The position numbers were made by a program, and so were the translations under genes. The notes beneath the pieces were generated by a model. That model made no database searches. It worked only from the letters and a program-made list of their open reading frames with translations, and was not told where the DNA came from. Below, piece by piece: positions 7,201 to 16,100 of a stretch of 23,926 nt of DNA. The stretch is from a bacterium (GTDB taxonomy: Bacteria; CSSED10-310; JAJRTK01), in assembly GCA_024278345.1 (NCBI GenBank), contig JAJRTK010000546.1:1-23926 (forward strand). The letters are read 5' to 3'. Each line of letters starts with the position of its first letter. Positions within the stretch are counted from its first letter, which is position 1.

Positions 7201-10200
7201 CGCGTCCGAGGTGGAATCATCGCCCTCAAGAACCGGAATGAAACCCAGAGCCTGGAAAACCAGAAGACGGGGCTCCTGGTGGAGCACCTGGCCATCCGCA
7301 AGGGGAAAAACCGGCGCTGGGAATTCGCCCCCTCGGCGGCGGAGGAGCGGATGGAGAAGGCGCTCCAACAAGTCCTGGAGATTGACCGCCGAATTCGGGA
7401 GGGAGAGTTTCACCAGATTGAGGATACGCCGGAGGCTTTGTGCGATCGGTGCGAATTCAACGCCATCTGTTTCCGCGACCTCGCCGGACTGCGGGACAAG
7501 CTTGGGGAAGCCGACGGACAGGAGGGTGAGGTCCGGGGGCGCGGGATGGCCGGGGGCGCGGCCCCGGGGGCCGCTGGGAACGCCGACGACGCGGTCTTTG
7601 GGTTGGAAGCCGGAAGAGCGGTACATGGGGCGGACAGCGGGTCGTGCGGGGAACTCGTGGGATACCCGAACGGACCTCAGCCACCAGGAAAACGTTGGGA
7701 AGGCTGTGGACCCGTGGACTCGAAGGGGGAAATCGATCAAGGAGGCTCCACGAGCGAGGGTTCGGTTGCCTTGGAGCTTTCGGAGGAACAGGCGAGGGCA
7801 TCGGACATCGCGGAGAGCGTGGTACTCAAGGCGGGAGCGGGATCGGGAAAGACGTTCGTTCTGAAGACGCGGGTCAGCCGGTTGGTCCGGAGGGGAGAGC
7901 CCGTGGATTCCATGCTGGCCATTACGTTCACCCGCAAGGCCGCGGAGGAGATCCGGGGGCGCATCGCCCGGAGTCTCGGGGAGGCGCTGGAACGGGGAGA
8001 GCTCGATGGGAGCGTGCTCACGGAGGCGGATCGGTCGCGGATCGTCGAGGCGCGGGCGGGCTTGCCGCGAGGAACGTTTACCACCATACACGGCCTTTGC
8101 CAGCAGATCCTGCGGATGGACCCGAGGCTTTCCCAGGTGGATGATCGGGCCAAGGTCCTGGGGGAGACGCACCAGGAATCGCTGCTCCAGGAGACTTTGC
8201 AAGAAGTTTTTTCGGGAGAGAGTCCCTGCGCGGAAAACGTCTTTCGCCTGCTTTCGGCGGGGATTCCTCTCCGACGGCTGGAGGTGAATCTGAAGAGGCT
8301 GGTGAAGGATTCCCGGAGACGGAGGGAGCTGGAGCGGAACATGACAGGTCGCGACTACGCCCAGTGGCGGGAACTGCTCCAGGAGATCTTCGCGGAGCGG
8401 TTCGTCCAGGCGGCAAGGCGGATCCAACCGCACCTGGAAGCCTGGTTCCGGGATTTTTCGCCGTGGCGGGTCACGCCTGACACCCAGGAGCGCTTGAACA
8501 AGGACGCCGTAAAGCTCCGCGACTTCCTGGAGCTCGAATCCCGGGTCCGGAGACTGCTGAAAGAGGTGGGCGACCAGGGATGGGCGAACCTGGCAGCCTC
8601 GTTGGAGGAGCTTCGCACCTTCCTGAAGGAGAACCGGAAGTCCCAGCTAGCGCGGAGCAGGAAGAATCCCAGAAACTACTGGAAGGAATGCCTGGAGATC
8701 CTGGATCCAAAGCATTTTCCTCCCACGAGCCTCGACGATGCTCGCGAGGAGAAGGGGGTCGAGCTGGCGCGAAATCTTTGTCTAGTGGCCCGGGAAGCCG
8801 GCGCGGTCTACGAGAAGATCAAGCGGGAGCGGAATGTGGTGGATCACGACGATCAACTGGAGCTCGCGTACCAGGTAGTGTGCGGTCGCCAGGCCGACCC
8901 GGGACGTCAGAAGCGGCAGGAGCGGTTGTTGGCTCGCCTTCGCCAAAAGTTCCGGCATATCCTTGTGGACGAGTTCCAGGACACGGATCCGCGGCAGTGG
9001 GAGCTCATCCGGGCCATCGTGGATCCCAGCCGCGTGGCGAGGGGAGAAGCGACGGTCTTCATCGTCGGCGACGTGAAACAGGCAATCTACGGGTTTCGAG
9101 GGGGAGACAACCGGGTTTTCGCGGCGGCGGAGCGCGAACTCTTGCGGGCGGGGACCCAGTCCCGGGTTCTTCGGGAAAACTACCGGTCGAGTCCTCTTCT
9201 AATCCAGACGGTGAACGACCTTTTCGAGAAGTTGTTCTCATCGGAGTTCACCGGAGGCGACCCGGCGGCGCAGCCGCTGGTGGAGACCGCGGTGCCTCCC
9301 GAATCCATGAGCTCACCGGCGGCGATGAAGATGTCGTCGGAGAGACCCACCTCGGTCTCGCTCCTGGTGACGCCCTACGACAAGGCGGACCGTGGGAAGC
9401 GCCGGGAAGCGCGCCTTCTTTCCCTGTTCATCCGCGCTGTCCTGGACGGGCGGATTCCCCGGCATGACGATCTCCCCGGGGAGAATCCTCCATCGGTGGC
9501 CCTGCTCTGCCGCAAAGTCACGGAGCTCATGCTCATGGCCGCGGCCCTGGATCGGGTGGGCGTTCGGTACACCATCAGCCACGGCTCCGGCTTTTTCCGG
9601 TTGCCCGAGGTCCGGATCCTGGAAAACGTTCTTTGCGCCATCGCCGACAGGCGGAATGCCATCGCTCTCGTGGGTACCCTCCGGGGACCTCTCATCGGCT
9701 TCAGCGACCGGGACCTGGCCGACGCCAGGGCCGATCTGGGCCAAGGCTGGTGCCGGGCCATCTGGGCAGGTCGCTGGCAAGATCCACGGGGCCGACGGGC
9801 TCACGAGATTCTCTCCCGCTGGCGCCGGGCAGCGACGGTCTGCAGCACGTCGGCGCTTCTGGCCCTCATCGTGGCCGATTCGGGGCTCAAGGCCATCTAC
9901 GAAACGTCGGGGCGCCCAGAGTCCGTGATCAACCTGGAAAAGCTCATCGAACTCGTCTATGCCGAAGAATGCGGAGCTGGAGCGACGGGGCTCGTCGAGC
10001 TCCTGGAGTGGTTCGACCTCCAGCGGGAAGCCTTCGAAGGACCCGCCATGCCGCCGGGAGAGCAGGCTCCCGTAGGCCTCATGACCATCCATGGAGCCAA
10101 GGGGCTGGAGTTTCCTATGGTGATCCTTCCCTTTCTGGGTGGCTCCCTTTACGCTGAGCGCGACTTCGTGACCGCGGAAGTTCAAACATTGGGGGGCGAG

Positions 10201-11541
10201 ATCCTTGGTATCTGCGTGGAAGATCCCCAAATCGGCTACAAGAGGAAGCCGACCTTTCTCAGTGGCCTGGCCGTCCACCACCAGAGGGAGCGGGGCGCCA
10301 GCGAAGAAAAACGCCTTTTCTATGTCGCCTGCACCAGGGCACGACGCCACCTGGTCTTTTCTTTCACGGAAACAAGGAACCTTTGGGAAGATCAGAAAAA
10401 AGCCGCCTCCATGAGCGAAGAAGACCGGCGGGAAGAGGTCCGGAAGAAAGCCAATGGCCAAAACTGGCTCATCCATCTTTTGGAGGGCAAAAACAAGCCG
10501 CCTACCGAGCTTCGCTTGGCGGGAAGGGATGGCAGGATCACCACCATTCCCGTCGTGGGTCCCGACAGCCTTCCTGAGACACCAGTCCGTCCGCCACCAG
10601 GGAGAGAGCGGCTCAACCTGGATCCCGACACCAGCGGTCTCTACCAAGAGACCGGCGGCAAACATGTGGTGGCTGCCTCCCAGCTCCATCTCCTGGAGCG
10701 CTGCCCTTTAGCCTATTTTCTGGGCCGAATCGCAGGCCTGGAAACCGCCCCAGCCCCTTTCGCACCGCTCTCTGATTCCCAGCCCACGGCCATCGAGGTG
10801 GGCCTTGCCCTCCACGCTGTCCTGGAGGCCTCCGCCGGTAGACTCACGGCCCTGCCCCAGATGACCTCCGCCGACATGCTGCAGGCGGTGAGGAAACTGC
10901 TGGTCCAGGACAGCGACGAAGAACCTTCGCCACAGCTAGTCCGGGAGGTGGTCCTTCATCTCTGCCGCCTTGCGGCCTTCCCCCAATGGCAAGAAGTCCT
11001 GGCCACGGCTCCTCAATTCGAGGTTCCCCTAGAAACGACCCTCTCTCAAGCACTCTTGGAGGGGTCCATCGACTGCCTCCAACGGAAACCGTCCCAAATG
11101 CCGCCCATGGTGAGGCCCCAAGATGGAGAAACCCTCCCCCTCTTCACAGGGCAACACCTTGAGGGGATCCTCCCCAAGAGCGGTTCAAACCTGGTCCTCC
11201 ACGACTTCAAGACCACCAGGCTCCGGAACACCACGCCGGAAGAAGCCGCCACGGCCCACGGCTACGACACCCAGCTTCGGGCCTACGCACTTGTTGCCGA
11301 AGCCATGGGCCTTGGGAAAGCAGCTGACGCCGTTCTGTGGTTCACGAGTCCGGGCGGAGGCCCCGTCCAGATCGACCTGGATGACGCCGGACAAATGACG
11401 ACTCGTCAGGTATTGAACCAGGCTGCGAAGCTCGCGGGAATGACCCTTGCCCAGGCAAGGGAACAGGCCCGCAAGGAGGAGTGCGGAGAGTGCCCCTTCG
11501 CCCGGATCTGCCCGGACGGTGCCCAGGAAGGGACCCACTGA
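4210..11541 (+). CDS. addB-addA: AddB-AddA fusion: single-chain ATP-dependent helicase-nuclease
   Basis: AddAB, the RecBCD counterpart, unwinds and resects DNA double-strand breaks for RecA loading. Here both subunits lie in one 2443-codon frame. Residues 1-1095 are AddB: a UvrD-like fold without a P-loop (VVPTKRRQTLIQREL), the GLIQREFP region near 632, then a PD-(D/E)XK nuclease with C798, H830, D947, D960-x-K962 and cluster cysteines C1078, C1081, C1087. A Gly/Ala/Pro-rich linker spans about 1098-1187. AddA follows, with Walker A GAGSGKT (K1214), DEFQDTD (1587), GDVKQAIYGFRGGD, ENYRSS, IHGAKGLEF (1961) and FYVACTRAR (2038). Its C-terminal nuclease has H2202, D2288, D2332-F-K2334, Q2355, Y2359 and cysteines C2165, C2425, C2428, C2434. 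Separate subunits are usually about 1170 and 1230 residues, so nothing is missing. The start could also be GTG 4159 or TTG 4204. Confidence 0.93.
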   Translation: METKIWGEELGILGLDWAGEELIWIVVPTKRRQTLIQRELRSAGLRWRIRVLLQVGVDRLLGEALELRGKPLENDESHGLIQWILGNRREELGSLNALIPATQAEDRVVPGVAVRLREMLDNLRLQESEHMLLNAAVDEQGEPLPGAELNRELHRMLQYYEATLDQMEWEDGPSLRRKVAEALEADRRPEELPAAIILDQPTYFYPLEQRLWGALARMVPIHLVVDQEILEFSPCDGANEECPPSRQHVAGLAAWISGLRDRLEGIYPVRSKNPGGSVVVRALFDGRIPRKMDAESIVVWREHDRRREVERLVRTVKRGILEGRFMPQDVQIVAPRLDPYLPLLRRGFDEAGVPCSLPKGEPLWGSAPATILRSLLRWIETGASAEMVAYLGNPAVRRPSCNGDTVRDFLRRFEERLPAFPRGLVKENVWEERLARVPRKLQPFRLDEIARQARVHGGPDMEADWIAPLLRHVRGRLADEKLRPESAGRLLEVVGDLAVLEATWVDLVDLRRADLDLLEGLRMLQKRISSDQAMQGILRQSLRERTAGRRFLAEVAAADRALGEIRHLFQQVEKLIRFRSQELSMEEDKGFNVLRNLLLERLRGGHLGRKPVRGAVMASEFLDTRTERYEALFVLGLIQREFPPLDDESYLLPEGLPSALARPLDPADEARYLLGRLLRQSSLVVISAPRHTVDGPVEPATLVGDLERWGEGPRMGLGNLAPPPDNWAANLDELARRDPDHPLLPTELKDSVKRGQLVLGERSSSRLTAFDGLISSHPLPGKWEKPTTVSKLETFLDCPHRYFFRHLLDLRPLAEIPSELEENRIGSLVHKILARFFGEASHWHGRRITEESFGAACAAMLELGKELLEESGVAWDSSPVLQAQRLEILRGLESPESGGKRGYLVAALICQRDLLETVPRWCELEFGVGKVKALEVSESLRIRGTIDRVDITQDELKIWDYKTGGHKEAKDVEAGRSLQIPLYAEAARRNFDPAGQRRVRGGIIALKNRNETQSLENQKTGLLVEHLAIRKGKNRRWEFAPSAAEERMEKALQQVLEIDRRIREGEFHQIEDTPEALCDRCEFNAICFRDLAGLRDKLGEADGQEGEVRGRGMAGGAAPGAAGNADDAVFGLEAGRAVHGADSGSCGELVGYPNGPQPPGKRWEGCGPVDSKGEIDQGGSTSEGSVALELSEEQARASDIAESVVLKAGAGSGKTFVLKTRVSRLVRRGEPVDSMLAITFTRKAAEEIRGRIARSLGEALERGELDGSVLTEADRSRIVEARAGLPRGTFTTIHGLCQQILRMDPRLSQVDDRAKVLGETHQESLLQETLQEVFSGESPCAENVFRLLSAGIPLRRLEVNLKRLVKDSRRRRELERNMTGRDYAQWRELLQEIFAERFVQAARRIQPHLEAWFRDFSPWRVTPDTQERLNKDAVKLRDFLELESRVRRLLKEVGDQGWANLAASLEELRTFLKENRKSQLARSRKNPRNYWKECLEILDPKHFPPTSLDDAREEKGVELARNLCLVAREAGAVYEKIKRERNVVDHDDQLELAYQVVCGRQADPGRQKRQERLLARLRQKFRHILVDEFQDTDPRQWELIRAIVDPSRVARGEATVFIVGDVKQAIYGFRGGDNRVFAAAERELLRAGTQSRVLRENYRSSPLLIQTVNDLFEKLFSSEFTGGDPAAQPLVETAVPPESMSSPAAMKMSSERPTSVSLLVTPYDKADRGKRREARLLSLFIRAVLDGRIPRHDDLPGENPPSVALLCRKVTELMLMAAALDRVGVRYTISHGSGFFRLPEVRILENVLCAIADRRNAIALVGTLRGPLIGFSDRDLADARADLGQGWCRAIWAGRWQDPRGRRAHEILSRWRRAATVCSTSALLALIVADSGLKAIYETSGRPESVINLEKLIELVYAEECGAGATGLVELLEWFDLQREAFEGPAMPPGEQAPVGLMTIHGAKGLEFPMVILPFLGGSLYAERDFVTAEVQTLGGEILGICVEDPQIGYKRKPTFLSGLAVHHQRERGASEEKRLFYVACTRARRHLVFSFTETRNLWEDQKKAASMSEEDRREEVRKKANGQNWLIHLLEGKNKPPTELRLAGRDGRITTIPVVGPDSLPETPVRPPPGRERLNLDPDTSGLYQETGGKHVVAASQLHLLERCPLAYFLGRIAGLETAPAPFAPLSDSQPTAIEVGLALHAVLEASAGRLTALPQMTSADMLQAVRKLLVQDSDEEPSPQLVREVVLHLCRLAAFPQWQEVLATAPQFEVPLETTLSQALLEGSIDCLQRKPSQMPPMVRPQDGETLPLFTGQHLEGILPKSGSNLVLHDFKTTRLRNTTPEEAATAHGYDTQLRAYALVAEAMGLGKAADAVLWFTSPGGGPVQIDLDDAGQMTTRQVLNQAAKLAGMTLAQAREQARKEECGECPFARICPDGAQEGTH
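7501..7770 (+). other. Linker-coding segment between AddB and AddA, possible former intergenic DNA
   Basis: The encoded segment is low complexity (GRGMAGGAAPGAAGNADDA and similar) and matches neither subunit. Its DNA holds a strong hairpin, CCGGGG (7550-7555) with CCCCGG (7562-7567), similar in style to the third hairpin of element 1. An AAGGAGG sequence at 7739-7745 precedes the AddA domain, with no normally spaced in-frame start behind it; the nearest is TTG at 7771. I infer that this was once an intergenic region with the addA ribosome binding site, later read through in frame. Confidence 0.4.
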
Positions 11542-11790
11542 AAGCCCGCGGCTCGAGGGAAGCAACAATCCAGCAGCGGGTGGCGGATGGCTCTTTTGAA
11601 TCGACTCCTCCGGCGTGCTAAGCCTGAAAACCAGAACCCGCTTCTTGCTTCTTCCATGCCCCAGACGAAGAGCACGGTCGGTTTTTTGGGGGGCCGTTTT
11701 CGGTTCGAGGAAAGTCTTCAGGGCTCTGAGCAGAGCCGCTTTGGAACCCCCTTGATCGTGGGAAGCGATGGATAGAGCAAAGGAGAACCG
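11542..11790. other. 249-bp gap with no supported gene
   Basis: A 62-codon frame (11587-11775) has neither a convincing start site nor a recognisable product. The useful signal is AAAGGAG at 11779-11785, five bases before the GTG start of the next gene. Confidence 0.5.
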
Positions 11791-12768
11791 GTGTCCCAAG
11801 GCGCGAAAAGAAACTACCGAGGCATCATACTGGCCGCTGGCTTCGGCACGCGCCTCTTGCCTTTGACACGGCTGATTCCGAAGCCTCTGGTACCTCTTGG
11901 CAGGCAAACTCTCGTGGAAATGGCCATCGAGCGCCTCACTGGGGCCGGCATCCACGAAATAGCTATCAACCTCCACCATCTTGGTCAGCGGATCCAGCAT
12001 TTTTTGGGTTCTGGCGAGAGGTATGGTTGCGAGTTCCATTACTTCGAGGAGCCCAAGATTCTGGGAACCGGGGGGGCGCTTGCCAACGCCGGCGGTTTTC
12101 TTATGGAAGCTCCTTTTATCGTCCTCAACAGCGATGCGGTTTGCGACCTGGATCTCGGGAAGGTCCTGACGGCCCACGAACTGGCTGGAGGGTGTGGGAC
12201 ACTGGTGCTCCGGGCCCAAGAGGGAGAGCGGTACGGCAGGCTCCGGGTGGACAGGGAATCGAACGTGGTGGATATTCTAGGGTGGCTGGATCACGATGGA
12301 GATGCCACGGTGAGCGGCCATTTCATGGGAGCGCAAGTGTGGGAACCAGAAGTGTTGGAGCTTTTTCCGCGAGGTTACTCCGAGACCCCGAAAGACCTTT
12401 GGCTGCCTCTGCTGAAAGGCCGGGGCGTAGGGGCCATCAAGGCCTATTTCTACGAAGGCTATTTTAGCGACGTGGGGACGTGGCCAAGGCTCCTGGAAAC
12501 GCATCGCCGACAGCTCCGAATCGGTGTCAGCATGGCAAAAGCATCAGTTGCCGGATCGGCTCCGCCACATCCCGGGTATGGGAACGGGTTTTCGCATGGC
12601 CAGTGCCTCCGCCAAGCAGATGGAGCGCCAGGGAACGAAACCGGGCGGCAGGAAGAGGTCCTGTCCCGTGATGAGATAGAGATTGCAGGGCCGGTCTGGA
12701 TCGACTCGACGGCGCGATTTTCGGGGGGAGTTGCGATCGGGCCGTTCGTGACGATCAGTGCGGGTTAA
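11791..12768 (+). CDS. Sugar-phosphate nucleotidyltransferase, C-terminus cut by in-frame TAA
   Basis: The protein belongs to the NTP_transferase family, which joins an NTP to a sugar 1-phosphate to make an NDP-sugar for cell-envelope polymers. Residues 11-33 carry the signature ILAAGFGTRLLPLT followed by IPKPLVPLG. EEPKILGTGGAL lies near 87-98. The metal-binding aspartates are probably D115 in VLNSDAV and D227 in YFSDVGTW. The layout resembles MurU or GDP-mannose pyrophosphorylase-like enzymes; the substrate cannot be told. The GTG start is fixed by AAAGGAG five bases upstream. A C-terminal left-handed beta-helix begins at about residue 290 (IAGPVWIDSTARFSGGVAIG) but stops at TAA 12766-12768. 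The same frame then reads on as coherent beta-helix sequence to 12894, so the intact gene should be 367 codons. The catalytic domain is complete and may still work. Confidence 0.88.
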   Translation: MSQGAKRNYRGIILAAGFGTRLLPLTRLIPKPLVPLGRQTLVEMAIERLTGAGIHEIAINLHHLGQRIQHFLGSGERYGCEFHYFEEPKILGTGGALANAGGFLMEAPFIVLNSDAVCDLDLGKVLTAHELAGGCGTLVLRAQEGERYGRLRVDRESNVVDILGWLDHDGDATVSGHFMGAQVWEPEVLELFPRGYSETPKDLWLPLLKGRGVGAIKAYFYEGYFSDVGTWPRLLETHRRQLRIGVSMAKASVAGSAPPHPGYGNGFSHGQCLRQADGAPGNETGRQEEVLSRDEIEIAGPVWIDSTARFSGGVAIGPFVTISAG

Positions 12769-12894
12769 GAGATCAAAGGTCCGGCCGTCCTATCGGACGT
12801 CATCGCACTCCCGGACAGCCGCGTTCCACCGGGCGAGTATTGCTTTGGCGTCTACGCCGTGGACCGATTCATTCCCGGGCTGAGAGAAAGGTGA
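12769..12894 (+). pseudogene. In-frame continuation of the nucleotidyltransferase after the TAA stop
   Basis: Directly after the stop, in the same frame, 41 sense codons read EIKGPAVLSDVIALPD, SRVPPGEYCFGVYAVD and so on to a TGA at 12892-12894. The pattern GPAVLSDVIALPDSRVPPGE is what a left-handed beta-helix end looks like in this enzyme family. No reading-frame shift is needed. A single codon change (TAA from, for example, GCA, or a sequencing error) explains it. Confidence 0.75.
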
Positions 12895-12960
12895 GTCCGG
12901 TGCGATAAGAGGTGTGTGTCTGTGCTCGATGCGCATCGAAAGCTGGGTGTCTATTGCCTT

Positions 12961-12990
12961 TTGACACAACCGGAGATGTGAGTCTACTAA
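12961..12990 (+). promoter_or_regulatory. Candidate promoter upstream of the giant surface protein gene
   Basis: A consensus -35 TTGACA (12961-12966) is followed after 18 bp by TACTAA (12985-12990), which matches the -10 consensus at only three positions. It sits in the only gap before the giant gene, about 135 bp from its start. Confidence 0.25.
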
Positions 12991-12992
12991 GG

Positions 12993-13109
12993 ATGAGAAA
13001 CCCGAGTATTTTACTTATTCTCGTTTCGGGCATGCCGGTCTTTGCCAGTCCGAAGGGTAGTTTTTTCCGCAGGGGCAGTATTGGAAGATTCCCTACTTTT
13101 TCACCATGA
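12993..13109 (+). CDS. Possible 38-residue secreted peptide
   Basis: The frame reads MRNPSILLILVSGMPVFA then SPKGSFFRRGSIGRF and a short tail. This looks like a signal peptide with an Ala-x-Ala-like cleavage point followed by a basic, Phe-rich mature part of about 20 residues. The start has AAGGA only two bases away, too close for a normal ribosome binding site. It ends 15 bp before the giant gene. It could be a real leader peptide or chance; no family is recognised. Confidence 0.25.
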   Translation: MRNPSILLILVSGMPVFASPKGSFFRRGSIGRFPTFSP

Positions 13110-13124
13110 GTCAAGGAGCCCTTC

Positions 13125-16100
13125 ATGCCGTGGGCAAATTTTGAGTGTGGTCATCCATCGCGGAACGCTCTTCCAGTCACCATCGGGATAGCGCTCTTGT
13201 TTTGTTGTCTACTTTTCTCCGTTGAAGCAACCGCGGCTCTTCCTTACACCGAGAACTTCAGCGACACGACGCTTCGTGACAGCGGCGCAACGACCGCTAA
13301 CTGGTCCACGAAGGAACAGGCAGTTCTGTTGGCCTGGCGGGAGAAGCAGTTTGGGGTTTTCGGCGCGGGGCTTGCGGGGACCGACATCACGGTCGAGGCC
13401 GACAGCACGACGTCGGTGGCGCTGGGAGACGTGGACGGTGATGGGGACCTTGACCTGGTGGCGGGGAGTTCGAGTGGTGCAAACCGGCTCTATCTGAACA
13501 ACGGCACGGCGGCGCCGTGGAGCGGCGTGACGGGCAGTGACATTACGACCGATGTTCTTGGTAGTTCGGCTGTGGCTCTGGGGGACGTGGATGGCGATGG
13601 TGACCTGGATCTTGTCGTGGGGAATTCCGGCAATCCCAACCGGCTCTACTTGAACAACGGTACGGCGGCGCCGTGGAGTGGGGTCACGGGAAGCGACATC
13701 ACGACTGATACCGACAACACAAACTCAGTGGCGTTGGCGGACGTGGATGGTGATGGCGACCTGGATTTGCTCTCCGGAAATGCGGGCTTGAACCGGCTCT
13801 ACCTGAACAACGGAAGCACAGCCCCTTGGAGCGGCGTGGCCGGTAGCGACGTTACCACCGATGCCCATGACACGAGGTCGGTGTCGCTGGGAGATGCGGA
13901 TGACGATGGCGACGTGGATCTTGTGGTGGGAAACTATGGGCAGACGAACCGGGTCTACCTGAACAACGGAACCGCCGATCCTTGGGGCGGCGTAACTGGT
14001 AGCGACATCTCCGCGGACACAAACGGAACCACATCACTGGGCTTGTGGGATGTGGATGGAGATGGAGACATCGATCTTGTTGTGGGAAACGATCCGGAGG
14101 CCAATCGGCTCTACCTGAACAACGGAACGGCTGACCCGTGGAATGGGGTCACGGGAAGCAACATCACGGCTGATACCGCCAACACCATGTCGATGGTTAT
14201 GGGGGACGTGGATGGCGACGGTGACCTCGATTTCATCGCGGGAAATGTTGGCCTGAATCGTCTCTATTTGAACAACGGGACGGCCGATCCATGGGGTGGT
14301 GTCACGGGCAGCGACATTTCGGCTGACGCCCACACGACCTATTCCGTGGCTCTGGAAGATGTGGACGGGGACGGCAATCTCGATCTTGTGGCGGGAAACT
14401 CGAACCAGGCGAACCGCCTCTACCTGAACGACGGGGTTGCCAACCCCTGGAATGGCGTCACTGGCAGCGACATCACGGCTGACACTAACATTTCGCAATC
14501 CGTTGTTCTGGGAGACGTAGATGGCGATGGCGACCTTGACCTCGTCGCGGGAAACGACAACGAGACCAACAGGCTCTACCTGAACAACGGGACCGCGGAC
14601 CCGTGGGGCGGGGTTACGGGCATTGACATCACGGGGGATGCCCAGATGACCCGCTCGGTGGCCCTGGGGGACGTTGATGGCGACGGCGACCTCGACCTCG
14701 TCGTGGGAAACAGCGGGGCAGAAAACCGGCTCTACTTGAACAACGGGACGGCGGACCCGTGGAACGGGGTTACCGGCAGCAGTATCACCACGGACATCCA
14801 TACGACCTACTCGGTGGTCTTGGGAGACGTGGATAGCGACGGGGATCTTGACGTCATTGTGGGGAACAACGGGGCAAAAAACCGTCTCTACCTGAACAAC
14901 GGGACCACCAATCCATGGAGTGGGGTTTCCGGCAGCGACATCACATTGGATACCGATCTCACGACGGAGGTTGTCCTGGGCGACGTAGACGGCGATGGGG
15001 ACCTCGACCTCGTCGTGGGAAACAGCGGGGCAGAAAACCGGCTCTACTTGAACAACGGGACGACGGACCCGTGGAACGGGGTTTCCAGCAGCACGATCTC
15101 GAACGATTTGGACACCACTACCTCGGTGGCCCTGGGGGACGTGGACGACGACGGCGATCTCGACCTCGTCACGGGGAATGACGGCCCCTCGCTCACCCAC
15201 CGCCTCTATTTGAACAACGGGACGGCGGCGCCCTGGAGCGGCGTTGCGGGCAGCAGTATTACATCGGATGCCGTGGTTACTCGATCGGTGGCTCTGGCAG
15301 ACGTAGACGGCGATGGCAGCCTCGACCTCATCGCGGGAAACGACTCGGCGCCCAACCGGCTCTACCTGAACAACGGAACAGCCAGCCCTTGGGAGGGTGT
15401 CACCGGTAGCGACATTGCGGCCACCACGAGCGTTACCGCCTCGGTGGCCCTGGGCGATGTGGACGGTGATGGCGACATTGACGTGGTTACGGGAAATACC
15501 GGGCAAACAAACCGGCTCAGTCTGAACGGGGGGAGGCCAGATCCGTGGAGCGGGGTGAAGGGTAGCGGCATCAATACTCAGGGAGACGGTACTTACTCCG
15601 TAGCGCTGGGCGACGTAGACGGTGACGGCGATCTTGACTTGGTCTCGGGAAACGACGCGATGGCCAACGCCCTCTACCTCAACAACGGGACGGTCGATCC
15701 CTGGGCCGGTGTCGTCGGCAGCGACATCACCACCGACACTCAAAATACTTACTCGGTAGCCCTGGGTGACGTGGATGGCGACGGCGACTTGGACTTCGTC
15801 GCAGGAAATCAAAGCGCGAACCGGCTCTACCTGAACAATGGGACGAGCGACCCGTTCGGGGGAGTTACGGGCAGCGACATCACGACCGATGCCGCCACCA
15901 CCATCTCTGCGCACCTGGCGGACATGGACGGAGATGGCGACGTTGATTTCATCGCGGGGAATGGCGGTGTGCATCGGCTCTACCTGAACAACGGGTCTAG
16001 CGACCCGTTTGGCGGGGTTACGGGTAGCGACATCGGTGTCAGCGCGTCCCCCAACACGTCGATGGCTCTTGGGGACGTGGACGGCGATGGCGATCTTGAC

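Noticed and set aside
6508-8433. 641-codon open frame on the minus strand
   Set aside because: It lies wholly opposite the addB-addA frame, whose motifs are unambiguous. Long antisense frames are expected in GC-rich coding DNA.
9313-10689. 458-codon open frame on the minus strand
   Set aside because: It is opposite the AddA helicase motifs and shows no recognisable protein.
11587-11775. 62-codon open frame between addB-addA and the nucleotidyltransferase
   Set aside because: No ribosome binding site, no recognisable product, and it ends just before the next gene's own ribosome binding site.
12766-12894. Frameshift at the end of the nucleotidyltransferase
   Set aside because: I first suspected a frameshift, but codon counting shows the downstream sequence is in the same frame, so the lesion is a stop codon, not an indel.
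14034-15974. 646-codon repetitive open frame on the minus strand
   Set aside because: Its repeats mirror the FG-GAP repeats of the + strand, which have clear calcium loops; it is an antisense shadow.
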